From positions 62,001 through 126,000 of the forward strand of contig NZ_PYOO01000009.1 in the NCBI RefSeq assembly GCF_003026395.1: a stretch of 64,000 nt of DNA. Reading direction: 5' to 3'. This stretch comes from Photobacterium iliopiscarium. Lineage in GTDB: Bacteria > Pseudomonadota > Gammaproteobacteria > Enterobacterales > Vibrionaceae. Position 1 is the stretch's first letter; each line of letters opens with the position of its first letter. Both the position numbers and the translations under genes were made by a program. A model generated the notes under the pieces. The model saw only the letters and a program-made list of their open reading frames with translations, did no database searches and had not been told where the DNA came from. Shown piece after piece: positions 47,820-56,659 of this stretch.

Positions 47820-48986
47820 ATGAGTGATAAGCAGCTTGCAACTATTGCAGTTCGTACCGGTATTGATGTTGATTCACAATACAATGCAATTGTTCCGCCC
47901 ATTTATTTAACTTCAACCTATAGTTTTCCCGCTTTAGGTGAGTTACCGCAGTATGATTATTCCCGTTCAGGTAATCCGACTCGAAATACATTGGCTGATG
48001 CCTTGAGTGATATGGAAGGCGGTGCGGGTGGGGTAGTGACTAGTTGTGGTACTGCTGCGATGAATTTATTGGTCTCAGCGCTCTTGGGACCTGATGATTT
48101 ATTGATTGCTCCCCATGATTGTTATGGTGGCAGTTACCGTTTATTTAATACTCGCGCGCAGAAAGGCGATTTTAAGGTGCTGTTTATTGATCAATCTGAT
48201 TCTGAGGCCTTAGCGGCGGCGTTCGCACAAAAACCAACCTTGCTATGGCTTGAAACCCCCTCTAATCCTTTAGTGCGCGTGATTGATATTTCGGCGATCT
48301 GCCAACAAGCACAGACGGTTGGTTGCCAAGTTGCGGTTGATAACACCTTCCTATCACCATTATTACAACAGCCATTATCGCTTGGCGCTGATTTTGTAGT
48401 GCATTCAACCACCAAATATATTAATGGCCACTCTGATGTTGTCGGGGGTGTTCTCATTGCTAAAGACCAAGCGGCGGCGGAAAATCTAAGTTGGTGGGCC
48501 AATTGTATTGGTGCAACGGGGGCACCCTTTGATGCGTATTTGACCTTACGTGGATTACGCACGTTAGCACCAAGAATGCGGATGCATGAAGAAAATGGTG
48601 CGGCAGTACTGGCTTATTTACAGCAACAACCGCTGGTTGGCACCATTTATCATCCAAGTTTACCGACCCATGCAGGGCATGAGATTGCTAAGCGTCAACA
48701 ACGTGGTTTTGGGTCGATGATGAGTTTTGAATTTGCTGGAAGTTATCAACAACTGGAATTGTTTGTAAAAACGCTACAGTTATTTTCATTAGCAGAATCA
48801 TTAGGGGGAACGGAGAGTTTAATTGCTCATCCCGCATCGATGACCCATCGCGCAATGACTGATGACGAACAGCGAGCGGCAGGGATTTCAACTTCTTTAT
48901 TACGGCTATCGGTTGGTTTAGAAGATTCACGTGATTTAATTGCTGATCTTATGCAAGCATTTGTTGCTGCCGAGGCGATCTGTTGA
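47820..48986 (+). CDS. metB: Cystathionine gamma-synthase
   Basis: PLP enzyme of the Cys/Met metabolism family joining O-succinylhomoserine (or an acyl analogue) and cysteine to cystathionine. In 388 residues: YDYSRSGNPTRNTLADALSDMEGG (about 43-66), VDNTFLSPLLQQPLSLGADFVVHSTTKYINGHSDVVGG with the PLP Lys in STTKY (about residue 198), and the C-terminal LLRLSVGLEDSRDLIADL. AAGGAA precedes the ATG. It is directly followed by a metL remnant where other enterobacteria and vibrios have intact metL. Confidence 0.96.
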   Translation: MSDKQLATIAVRTGIDVDSQYNAIVPPIYLTSTYSFPALGELPQYDYSRSGNPTRNTLADALSDMEGGAGGVVTSCGTAAMNLLVSALLGPDDLLIAPHDCYGGSYRLFNTRAQKGDFKVLFIDQSDSEALAAAFAQKPTLLWLETPSNPLVRVIDISAICQQAQTVGCQVAVDNTFLSPLLQQPLSLGADFVVHSTTKYINGHSDVVGGVLIAKDQAAAENLSWWANCIGATGAPFDAYLTLRGLRTLAPRMRMHEENGAAVLAYLQQQPLVGTIYHPSLPTHAGHEIAKRQQRGFGSMMSFEFAGSYQQLELFVKTLQLFSLAESLGGTESLIAHPASMTHRAMTDDEQRAAGISTSLLRLSVGLEDSRDLIADLMQAFVAAEAIC

Positions 48987-49150
48987 TAAAAAAAGCTACG
49001 CCAGTGACATAAATTTGGTGGTAGTCGTTTTGCTGATTTGCATATTTTTGCGATTGAAAGCCCGTGGTATTGCGAGAATCTATTAGTGATTCGAGTGCTA
49101 ACCGGTGAGCGACAATGCTGTAGTTGATAGCGTTGGTATTCAGTGCCTGT
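48987..49150 (+). pseudogene. metL: Deletion remnant of metL (aspartokinase II / homoserine dehydrogenase II)
   Basis: Directly behind metB one frame (from 48996) reads LRQ-stop-HKFGGSRFAD and then without a break HIFAIESPWYCENLLVIR, followed by degenerate sequence with stops. HKFGGSS-x-AD is the beginning of the MetL aspartokinase domain (E. coli QLHKFGGSSLAD), and FAIESRWYRDNPLVIR is about 25 residues from the end of its homoserine dehydrogenase domain (from memory of E. coli MetL). The junction lies at about 49037-49041, so roughly 760 codons are missing. An in-frame TGA (49005-49007) precedes HKFGG. The strand and position match the ancestral metB-metL operon. The tail up to the terminator is too degraded to align with certainty. 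Confidence 0.85.
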
Positions 49151-49153
49151 AAT

Positions 49154-49186
49154 AAAAAAGCCGCAGTTCAAACTGCGGCTTTTTTG
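49154..49186. terminator. Bidirectional terminator metB/metL remnant and aphA
   Basis: AAAAAAGCCGCAGT (49154-49167) with ACTGCGGCTTTTTT (49172-49185), TCAA loop. It can serve both convergent transcripts, and probably is the ancestral terminator of the met operon. Confidence 0.94.
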
Positions 49187-49198
49187 TTGGATATAAAC

Positions 49199-49765
49199 TT
49201 AGTTGATAGCGACTGCACTACCTTCACTGTCCATATCTTTCAGTTCAGTTAATACTTCTTCTGCCCATAATATCCAAGCTTGGCGGTTATGAAGCCCGCG
49301 ACGCAAGGTTAAACGGTCGAGACGTTGTTGACGATCCATGTTTTTGTAATCGCTAAAATGAATTTGCTCTAGCTCTTGATAATGACCAATTAAATTGTGT
49401 GATTCATCAATTAAAGATTCAAGTTGCTGCTGCATGGGTAATGAATTGTGAACGCCACAAATCAGTAGTTTTGCAGAAAATTCATCGCGCGTGGTTGGAT
49501 TACGAGCAGGCTCTTGGAACCACTCAAATAATGCCTGACGACCAAGATCGGTAATTGAATATACCTTACGATCAGGTTTACCATCTTGAGGTTCAAGGCG
49601 GCAGGTTACTTGATCATTTGTCGCCATTTTATTGAGTTCACGATACACCTGCTGGTGGCTCGCTTTCCAAAAATAACCGATACTGTGTGAAAATTCTTTG
49701 GTTATATCGTAACCAGTTGCTTCTCGAGTGCTAAGCACTGTTAAAATTACATGTGGTAGTGACAT
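49199..49765 (-). CDS. aphA: PadR-family quorum-sensing regulator AphA
   Basis: A 188-residue winged-helix protein whose N-terminus MSLPHVILTVLSTREATGYD and following KEFSHSIGYFWKASHQQVYRELNKM agree nearly word for word with Vibrio AphA as I remember it, as does the C-terminal coiled-coil ending RLTLRRGLHNRQAWILWAEEVLTEL. AphA is the low-cell-density master regulator in vibrios and activates virulence genes in V. cholerae. It lies next to ppc, as in V. cholerae. The tail is about nine residues longer (DSEGSAVAIN). Regulation by Qrr sRNAs is known in vibrios; see the upstream region. Confidence 0.92.
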   Translation of the reverse strand: MSLPHVILTVLSTREATGYDITKEFSHSIGYFWKASHQQVYRELNKMATNDQVTCRLEPQDGKPDRKVYSITDLGRQALFEWFQEPARNPTTRDEFSAKLLICGVHNSLPMQQQLESLIDESHNLIGHYQELEQIHFSDYKNMDRQQRLDRLTLRRGLHNRQAWILWAEEVLTELKDMDSEGSAVAIN

Positions 49766-50130
49766 CTCTTCTATCCGTTAAATATATAAAATAAAAAAAA
49801 CACAATATGGCTTAGATTACGTAACGCTTCAGATGACGTTTTTAATTATAATCGTGCTATTGCACTGCCTAATTGCGGTCGCATAGAATATCATTAATTG
49901 ACTCAATATCGATACTTCTAGTTCAATTATCTGTTACTGAGGCGTTTCAATTTATTATCTTGTGAACTATTACTAAGTTAATTTAGCGCTAAAAAAATAA
50001 TAATTTGATTGAAATATATTCATCTTTTCTCATATTGATACTTTTCTATCTTAGTCTTTATAAGCAATATAGTGCTGTGTCAAAGTTGAGATTTTACAAT
50101 CTTTTTTAACAATTTTGTAAATAACGGGTA
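49766..50130. other. aphA upstream region
   Basis: About 365 bp of A+T-rich sequence separate aphA from the ppc terminator and must contain the aphA promoter and 5' UTR. A TGACGTT heptamer on the plus strand (49834-49840; AACGTCA in the transcript, about 70 nt before the ATG) could pair with the conserved Qrr sRNA core. No ORF is supported. Confidence 0.5.
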
Positions 50131-50157
50131 AAAAAAAGGCTATCCAAAGATAGCCTT
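50131..50157 (-). terminator. Terminator of ppc
   Basis: AAGGCTATC (50136-50144) with GATAGCCTT (50149-50157), CAAA loop; on the minus strand a T-run follows. Confidence 0.94.
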
Positions 50158-50175
50158 GTTGCTATTGATTGATGA

Positions 50176-52806
50176 TCAACCTGTGTTACGCATACCGGTT
50201 GCAATACCTGCAATAGTAACCATTAATGCTTCTTCGAGCTCTGTTGGTAACTCTTTCTGTTGGCGAGTACGGTAAAGTAATTCTGCCTGCAGCATATTAA
50301 GTGGCTCAACATAAATATTCCGTAAGCGAATAGATTCAGCGCCCCACGGATCTTGCTGCATTAAGTGATCATTGTTTTCAACGGTTAAGACCGTTTTAAT
50401 GTCTTGCTGTAATTGTGAGCGTAATTGCTTACCTAAAGGCCATAAGGCTTCATCAGTTAAGCGTTGGTCATAGTATTCTGTAATGCCAAGATTAGTTTTA
50501 CTGTATACCATTTCTAGCATACCTAATCGGGTTGAGAAAAACGGCCATTCGCGACACATTTCTTCTAGTTGTGCGGTATCACCATTATCAATTGAATGTT
50601 GAATCGCTTCACCCGCGCCTAACCACGCTGGTAATAAGAGGCGGTTTTGACTCCAAGCAAAAATCCATGGAATAGCACGTAAACTTTCAACGCCACCATT
50701 AGGATTACGTTTTGCAGGACGAGAGCCTAGCGGTAATTTACCCAGTTCAGATTCTGGCGTTGCGGCGCGGAAATAAGGAATAAACTCCGGCGTGTTACGG
50801 ACTATATTACGGTACGCTTCACATGAAACATCAGAAAGTTGGTCCATAATCTGACGCCATTCTTGTTTCGGTGCTGGTGGCGGCAGTAAGTTAGCTTCTA
50901 ACGTTGCACTCGCGTAAAGGCTGAGGCTGTTAATTGCCACTTCAGGTAAACCTAGCTTAAAGCGAATCATCTCACCTTGTTCGGTGACGCGTAAGCCACC
51001 TTTTAGGCTGCGTGGTGGTTGGGATAATAATGCCGCATGTGCTGGTGCGCCGCCACGACCAATACTACCGCCACGGCCGTGGAATAAGGTGATTTCAACT
51101 TCTGCTTTTTCACAGACATCAACCAGTTTTTCCATCGCACTGTATTGCGCCCAACCCGCTGACATGACACCAGCATCTTTGGCCGAATCAGAATAGCCAA
51201 TCATTACCATTTGATGATTTTGAATAAAGCCACGGTACCAATCAATGTTAAGCAGTTGTTCAATAACATCAGCACCATTATTTAAGTCTTCAAGTGTTTC
51301 AAATAATGGACACACATCCATGCGGAACGGACAACCTGCTTCTTGCAGTAATAAGTGGACTGCTAATACATCAGAGGCAGTACGTGCCATTGATATCACA
51401 TAAGCACCTAATGCTTCACGTGGTTGTTCTGCAATTGCTTTACAGGTTTCTAGTACTTCTTGAACGTCAGCTGATGGTTCCCATTTTCGTGGTAGTAATG
51501 GTCGCTTAGACGATAATTCACGAACTAAGAACGCGATCTTATCTTGTTCACACCATTGACTGTAATCACCTAAACCAAGATGACGCGTTAGCTCTGAAAT
51601 AACATTTTCGTGGCGAGTACTTTCTTGACGAATATCCAGTTTAACCAGGTGTACACCAAAACATTTTATACGGCGTAATGAATCAAGCAGTAAGCCGTCA
51701 GCAATGATCGCCATACCACATTGATGTAATGACTGGTAACACGCAAACAGTGGATCCCATAGCTCAGCAACATCATTAATAATGTGCTTAGAAAGAGGAG
51801 CGCTACCGTTAATTTGTGCTTCTAAACTGTCGCGAGTAATGATCAGCTTGGTGCGTAGTTGTTTTAAAATCGCACGGTAAGGTTCGTGTTCTTCACCTGC
51901 AAGTTCACGCACCTCATCATTACACTGAATCATCGATAATTCATTGATTAACTCTTGCACGTCACCAAGGTAAAGCTCTGCGGCTTTCCAGCGTGAAAGA
52001 CGTAAAACTTCATGGGTAACATCAGACGTTACAAATGGATTGCCGTCACGATCTCCACCCATCCATGATGAGAAGGTTACTGGCGCAGCATCTAATGGTA
52101 ATTTTTTATCTAAATGCTGTTGCAGTTTTTCATCAAACAGACGTACAAATTCTGGTACTGCTTGCCACAATGAATTTTCAACAACCGCATAACCCCATTT
52201 CGCTTCATCAATTGGGGTTGGACGTTGTTGGCGAATAACATCGGAATACCATGCTTGAGCAATCAGTTGTTCTAAGCGTTGCTCAATGCGTGCACGTTCA
52301 GCGGTTGATAATTCGCTTAACTCTAATTGTGATAAACATTTATTAATCTGTACCAATTTATGGATCATGGTACGGCGTGCAATTTCTGTTGGGTGCGCGG
52401 TGAGAACTAAATCGATATTTAATTCGTTAATAGCGACTAAAGAATCTGCTGGATTAACATCATGCTGCACTAATTTAGTGAATAACTCATCGAGTGCATC
52501 TGGGCTACATAATGTCGTTTCACGTTGGCGTGAAATAGTATGGTATTGCTCTGCAATATTGGTGAGATTAAGGAATTGACTAAAAGCTCGAGCTACAGGA
52601 AGTAATTGATCATCGGGTAGGTTTTGTAATTCAGCAATCAGTTTCTCACGATCATCTTGATTACCTGTACCTGCTGATTTAGAAAGTTTGCGGATAGTTT
52701 CCACTTTTTCTAATAGTTCATCACCGCAGGCTGTTTTGATGGTATTACCCAGCAAATGGCCAAGCATACTAACATTACTTGTTAACGCACTGTATTTCTC
52801 GTTCAT
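50176..52806 (-). CDS. ppc: Phosphoenolpyruvate carboxylase
   Basis: Anaplerotic enzyme: phosphoenolpyruvate + bicarbonate to oxaloacetate. The 876 residues from the ATG at 52806 ([16 protein letters not shown], as in E. coli) show the catalytic His138 in VLTAHPTEI, the [11 protein letters not shown] segment, the Gly-rich loop [26 protein letters not shown] and the strictly conserved C-terminus GMRNTG. In-frame sequence upstream to 52857 is not part of the family. Single gene, divergent from argC across 627 bp. Confidence 0.98.
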   Translation of the reverse strand: MNEKYSALTSNVSMLGHLLGNTIKTACGDELLEKVETIRKLSKSAGTGNQDDREKLIAELQNLPDDQLLPVARAFSQFLNLTNIAEQYHTISRQRETTLCSPDALDELFTKLVQHDVNPADSLVAINELNIDLVLTAHPTEIARRTMIHKLVQINKCLSQLELSELSTAERARIEQRLEQLIAQAWYSDVIRQQRPTPIDEAKWGYAVVENSLWQAVPEFVRLFDEKLQQHLDKKLPLDAAPVTFSSWMGGDRDGNPFVTSDVTHEVLRLSRWKAAELYLGDVQELINELSMIQCNDEVRELAGEEHEPYRAILKQLRTKLIITRDSLEAQINGSAPLSKHIINDVAELWDPLFACYQSLHQCGMAIIADGLLLDSLRRIKCFGVHLVKLDIRQESTRHENVISELTRHLGLGDYSQWCEQDKIAFLVRELSSKRPLLPRKWEPSADVQEVLETCKAIAEQPREALGAYVISMARTASDVLAVHLLLQEAGCPFRMDVCPLFETLEDLNNGADVIEQLLNIDWYRGFIQNHQMVMIGYSDSAKDAGVMSAGWAQYSAMEKLVDVCEKAEVEITLFHGRGGSIGRGGAPAHAALLSQPPRSLKGGLRVTEQGEMIRFKLGLPEVAINSLSLYASATLEANLLPPPAPKQEWRQIMDQLSDVSCEAYRNIVRNTPEFIPYFRAATPESELGKLPLGSRPAKRNPNGGVESLRAIPWIFAWSQNRLLLPAWLGAGEAIQHSIDNGDTAQLEEMCREWPFFSTRLGMLEMVYSKTNLGITEYYDQRLTDEALWPLGKQLRSQLQQDIKTVLTVENNDHLMQQDPWGAESIRLRNIYVEPLNMLQAELLYRTRQQKELPTELEEALMVTIAGIATGMRNTG

Positions 52807-53239
52807 ATCGTATCCATTCCGTAATTTTATTACATCCAATTTAACCTTTACCCACAATCTAGCCGCGAAGTTAGCAACAGGTCAACAGAGATTGTGGTTA
52901 TCGCCAATAAAAATGAGCGATATTGATTTTGGTCATAATCTTGATTGAATTTTGTAATTTTGTTTCATTTCTGCCGATATAACCTCATATTTTTGTTCAT
53001 TATTAATGAGATAGAGCAGAAAAGCGCTGCTTTAATAACGTTAAATGTTATTCAATAGGGCCTAAAAAGTTAACAAAAAGGGACTAAAATATATTTTTTT
53101 ATCATTACACTATTGACAGTGTGTAATTTAACCAGTAAACATATTAATTCAAATTTATGAATAAATGGTGTTAGCTGTTTATTTATCCTCGAGCAACGGA
53201 ACGCTCAGAGTTTATTGTTTAATGCAGGAAGTTATTATC
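52807..53239. other. ppc / argC divergent region, promoter part
   Basis: The 433 bp between the ppc start and the arg leader peptide. In vibrios argE normally lies here, divergent from argC; no argE or recognisable fragment of it is seen. A likely arg promoter is TTGACA (53113-53118), 17 bp, TAAACA (53136-53141), followed by the ArgR-type site. Nothing else is recognised. Confidence 0.6.
53129..53170. promoter_or_regulatory. Candidate ArgR (ARG box) site upstream of argC
   Basis: ATTCA (53147-53151) and TGAAT (53158-53162) face each other across 6 bp, as the inner halves of two adjacent ARG boxes (TGAAT-W4-ATTCA repeats) would. The outer halves are poor matches. Its position just behind the candidate promoter fits repression of argCBGH by ArgR with arginine. 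Confidence 0.5.
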
Positions 53240-53287
53240 ATGAACCAAATCCACACATCTGCTTTTATTTCCCTTCGACGACGCTAA
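53240..53287 (+). CDS. Putative arg operon leader peptide MNQIHTSAFISLRRR
   Basis: A 15-codon ORF with AGGA about 10 bp upstream, ending in three consecutive Arg codons (CGA CGA CGC) before TAA. It lies 146 bp before the argC start in the untranslated leader. Consecutive codons for the end product are the mark of attenuation leader peptides (as for his, thr, phe). Downstream, AGCCGT (53348-53353) can pair with ACGGCT (53398-53403) and ATGAC (53355-53359) with GTCAT (53375-53379), but no T-run terminator follows; a Rho-dependent or translational mechanism would be needed. Confidence 0.55.
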   Translation: MNQIHTSAFISLRRR

Positions 53288-53433
53288 GTCTTTTGCCTTC
53301 GGTGCTTTTACGTGCCTTTTATATGCTGTTTATAGCACACTTCTGTTAGCCGTTATGACAATTATTACTACTTAGTCATCGCTCCAATTATTTGATTACG
53401 GCTCGATAACACGATAACGATATGGAATTAGCA

Positions 53434-54447
53434 ATGTTAAACACGGTTATTGTTGGCGCCAGTGGATATACCGGTGCAGAACTAGCAAAGATAGTGAGTC
53501 GTCATCCGCAATTAACGCTTTGCGGTTTGTATGTTTCGGCAACGAGTCTTGATGCGGGAAAGCCATTAAGTGACTTACATGGTCAGTTAAGAGATGTGGT
53601 TGATTTACCGTTGCAGCCGTTAACGGATATTAAAACAGCTGCGGCAAACATCGATATTGTGTTGTTAGCAACCGCCCATGAAGTGAGCCATGATATTGCG
53701 GCTGAATTTCTTAATTTGGGGTGTCAGGTGTTTGACTTATCAGGGGCGTTCAGAGTTAAAGCTGATGGTTTTTATTATCAATATTATGGTTTTGAGCACC
53801 AACATGAGGCATTGCTGGACAGTGCTGTTTATGGTTTAGCTGAATGGAATCATGATCAAATTCGTCAAGCTCAGTTAGTTGCCGTTCCTGGCTGTTATCC
53901 CACCGCATCTCAATTAGCGTTAAAACCATTGCTTGTTGCCGGTCTACTTGATTGCGATCAATGGCCAGTGATTAATGCGGTCAGTGGTGTGTCGGGTGCA
54001 GGCCGTAAAGCTAACATGACCAATAGTTTTTGTGAGGTGAGCTTACAGGCTTATGGCTTGTTTACGCATCGACACCAGCCTGAAATTGCCCATCATCTTA
54101 ATTGTGATATTATTTTTACGCCTCATCTCGGGAATTTTAAACGCGGTATTTTAGCCACCATTACCGCTAAATTAGCCATTGGTGTAACCGCTGACGAGGT
54201 GACGGCCGCAATGGAATCTGCGTATTTAAATGCAGCAGATCAACATGCGGTACGTTTGCTTAAAAATAAGACCGCCAAACTTGATGATGTTGTTGGTAGT
54301 TGTTTTTGTGATATCGGCTGGCAGGTGCAAGGTGAGCATATTATTTTAACCGCCGCGATTGATAATTTATTGAAAGGGGCGTCATCACAAGCAGTTCAAT
54401 GCATAAATATTCGTAATAGCTTTCCTCAGTTAACCGCATTGGTGTAG
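53434..54447 (+). CDS. argC: N-acetyl-gamma-glutamyl-phosphate reductase
   Basis: Third step of arginine synthesis, NADPH-dependent reduction of N-acetylglutamyl phosphate. The 337 residues begin [17 protein letters not shown] (nucleotide-binding) and contain the catalytic Cys154 in [27 protein letters not shown] and [10 protein letters not shown] use the ATG at 53434, which matches the E. coli N-terminus and has GGAAT upstream; an ATG four codons earlier is possible. First gene of argCBGH(A). Confidence 0.97.
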   Translation: MLNTVIVGASGYTGAELAKIVSRHPQLTLCGLYVSATSLDAGKPLSDLHGQLRDVVDLPLQPLTDIKTAAANIDIVLLATAHEVSHDIAAEFLNLGCQVFDLSGAFRVKADGFYYQYYGFEHQHEALLDSAVYGLAEWNHDQIRQAQLVAVPGCYPTASQLALKPLLVAGLLDCDQWPVINAVSGVSGAGRKANMTNSFCEVSLQAYGLFTHRHQPEIAHHLNCDIIFTPHLGNFKRGILATITAKLAIGVTADEVTAAMESAYLNAADQHAVRLLKNKTAKLDDVVGSCFCDIGWQVQGEHIILTAAIDNLLKGASSQAVQCINIRNSFPQLTALV

Positions 54448-54457
54448 GAGTAACATA

Positions 54458-55252
54458 ATGAATCAAGTCCCTTTAGTGATTAAACTCGGTGGTGCCGCAC
54501 TTGAATGTAACCTTACCTTAGAACGATTGTTTTCAACCATCAATGCTTACCAATCGCGCTCACAACGCCCGATCTTATTTGTTCATGGTGGTGGCTATCT
54601 CGTTGATGAACTTATGAAAAAATTGCAGTTACCAACTGTTAAAAAACAAGGATTACGGGTTACGCCAAGCGATCAAATTGGTTTGATTACCGGCGCGCTA
54701 GCGGGCACGGCTAATAAAATGCTGCAAGGGCAAGCCGTTAAAGCGGGAGTGGCTGCGGTAGGATTGAGTTTAGCCGATGGCGGTTTATGTACGGTTAGTC
54801 AATTAGATCCAGAACTGGGTGCTGTCGGTCATGCTGAGCCCAATAATGGCGCTTTAGTAGGTCAAATTATGCAGTTAGGTTTTGTGCCAATCATTAGTTC
54901 TATTGGGCTTAATGATAGCGGTGAAATGATGAATGTTAATGCCGATCAAGCGGCGGTCGCGGTCGCTGCGGCTGTGGGTGGTGAATTGGTTTTATTGTCC
55001 GATGTGACGGGAGTGCTTGATGGTAAAGGTAATTTAATTAAGCAGCTAACGGAATCTGAGGCGGAAGCGTTAATTGCTCAAGCGGTGATCACCGATGGCA
55101 TGATTGTGAAAGTGCGTGCGGCATTTACAGCAGCTAAAGCACTAGGGCGTTCGATTGAAGTCGCCAGTTGGCGCTATCCCGACAAGCTCAATGATTTATT
55201 AGCGGGCGACAGTATTGGGACTCGATTTACGCTGTCATCAACGGGTAATTAA
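54458..55252 (+). CDS. argB: Acetylglutamate kinase
   Basis: Second step of arginine synthesis, ATP-dependent phosphorylation of N-acetylglutamate. The 264 residues belong to the amino-acid kinase family: [10 protein letters not shown] (about 7-16), [13 protein letters not shown] (about 43-55), the [30 protein letters not shown] stretch (about 166-195) and [12 protein letters not shown] (about 214-225). Length is that of the short, arginine-insensitive type, as in E. coli. TAGGAG precedes the ATG, 10 bp after argC. Confidence 0.97.
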   Translation: MNQVPLVIKLGGAALECNLTLERLFSTINAYQSRSQRPILFVHGGGYLVDELMKKLQLPTVKKQGLRVTPSDQIGLITGALAGTANKMLQGQAVKAGVAAVGLSLADGGLCTVSQLDPELGAVGHAEPNNGALVGQIMQLGFVPIISSIGLNDSGEMMNVNADQAAVAVAAAVGGELVLLSDVTGVLDGKGNLIKQLTESEAEALIAQAVITDGMIVKVRAAFTAAKALGRSIEVASWRYPDKLNDLLAGDSIGTRFTLSSTGN

Positions 55253-55355
55253 ACAGCATTGATTTAGATGCCTTGATTTATGACGACGAATTAATATTTT
55301 TGAAAATAGTGCCTGAACGGGATGACCGCGACAAGGCTGAAAAGGAGAGCAGCAG

Positions 55356-56561
55356 ATGAGTAAAATTAATAAAGTGGTATTGGCCTATTCAGGTGGTTTA
55401 GATACTTCAGCCATTATTCCATGGTTAAAAGAAAACTATGACTGTGAAGTGGTCGCGTTTGTGGCAGATGTTGGTCAAGGTGAAGAAGAATTGGTTGGCA
55501 TTGAAGAAAAAGCCATCGCCTCTGGTGCCTCTGCATGTTATATCGCTGATTTAAAAGAAGAGATGGTAAAAGATTATATTTACCCATCCCTTAAAACGGG
55601 GGCAATTTACGAAGGTAAATATTTATTAGGTACCTCAATGGCGCGTCCGATCATCGCTAAGGCACAAGTAGAGTGTGCATTAGAAATTGGTGCTGATGCG
55701 TTGTGTCATGGTTGTACGGGGAAAGGTAATGATCAGGTCCGTTTTGAAGGAGCGTTTGCCGCTCTTGCACCACAACTGACCGTGATTGCGCCATGGCGTG
55801 AGTGGAATTTACGTAGCCGTGAAGCACTGCTTGATTATTTGGCTGAGCGTAATATTCCTTGTACCGCATCGTTAGAAAAAATTTATTCACGTGATGCTAA
55901 TGCATGGCATGTTTCCACTGAAGGTGGCGTGCTTGAAAATACGTGGAATGCACCTAATGAATTATGTTGGGTGTGGACTAAAGATCCACAGCAAGCGCCT
56001 GATGTGGCTGAAACGGTGTCAGTGCTCGTTGAAAAAGGTGAGGTGGTTGCCGTAGATGGTGAGCCGATGACACCGTATAACGCGCTTCATTATCTTAATA
56101 GTAAAGGTGCTGAACATGGTATTGGACGGATTGATATTGTTGAGAACCGTCTCGTAGGAATTAAGTCACGTGGTTGCTATGAAACCCCTGGCGGTACCAT
56201 CATGATGGAAGCATTGCGTGCCGTTGAACAATTAGTGCTTGATAAAGAATCGTTTGAATTCCGTCAAACGTTGGGGCTTAAAGCATCACATCTTATTTAT
56301 GATGGTCGTTGGTTTACGCCATTGTGCCAATCATTATTAGCCGCGGCGAATACGCTGGCACAAGATGTGACGGGTGAGGTGGTGATCCAACTTTATAAGG
56401 GGCAAGCGACAGTTACTCAAAAGCGTTCAGGCAATAGTTTGTACTCGGAAGAGTTTGCAACGTTTGGTGAAGATGATGTTTATGACCATAGCCATGCTGG
56501 CGGTTTTATTCGTTTGTATTCTTTGGCTAGTCGTATTCGTGCGCTTAACAGTCAAAAATAA
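55356..56561 (+). CDS. argG: Argininosuccinate synthase
   Basis: Condenses citrulline and aspartate with ATP. The 401 residues show the ATP pyrophosphatase P-loop [17 protein letters not shown] (about 8-24), [29 protein letters not shown] (about 117-130) and [10 protein letters not shown] (about 266-275). This is the short type common outside E. coli. AAAGGAGAG precedes the ATG. A 103-bp gap separates it from argB. Confidence 0.98.
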   Translation: MSKINKVVLAYSGGLDTSAIIPWLKENYDCEVVAFVADVGQGEEELVGIEEKAIASGASACYIADLKEEMVKDYIYPSLKTGAIYEGKYLLGTSMARPIIAKAQVECALEIGADALCHGCTGKGNDQVRFEGAFAALAPQLTVIAPWREWNLRSREALLDYLAERNIPCTASLEKIYSRDANAWHVSTEGGVLENTWNAPNELCWVWTKDPQQAPDVAETVSVLVEKGEVVAVDGEPMTPYNALHYLNSKGAEHGIGRIDIVENRLVGIKSRGCYETPGGTIMMEALRAVEQLVLDKESFEFRQTLGLKASHLIYDGRWFTPLCQSLLAAANTLAQDVTGEVVIQLYKGQATVTQKRSGNSLYSEEFATFGEDDVYDHSHAGGFIRLYSLASRIRALNSQK

Positions 56562-56659
56562 TTAATTCAAGATTGTAGCTTACGCTAGATCGACGATGAT
56601 ATTCGTTGCAGCGTAAGCTTCTCAATACTATTTCGCTGGACAGAAAAAGGAGATTCACC

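Noticed and set aside
52807-53230. argE remnant opposite argC
   Set aside because: I could not find any stretch resembling acetylornithine deacetylase in either strand of the gap.
53323-53375. Two further mini-ORFs in the arg leader (MLFIAHFC at 53323 and MTIITT at 53355)
   Set aside because: No ribosome-binding sites and no arginine codons; likely chance in A+T-rich sequence.
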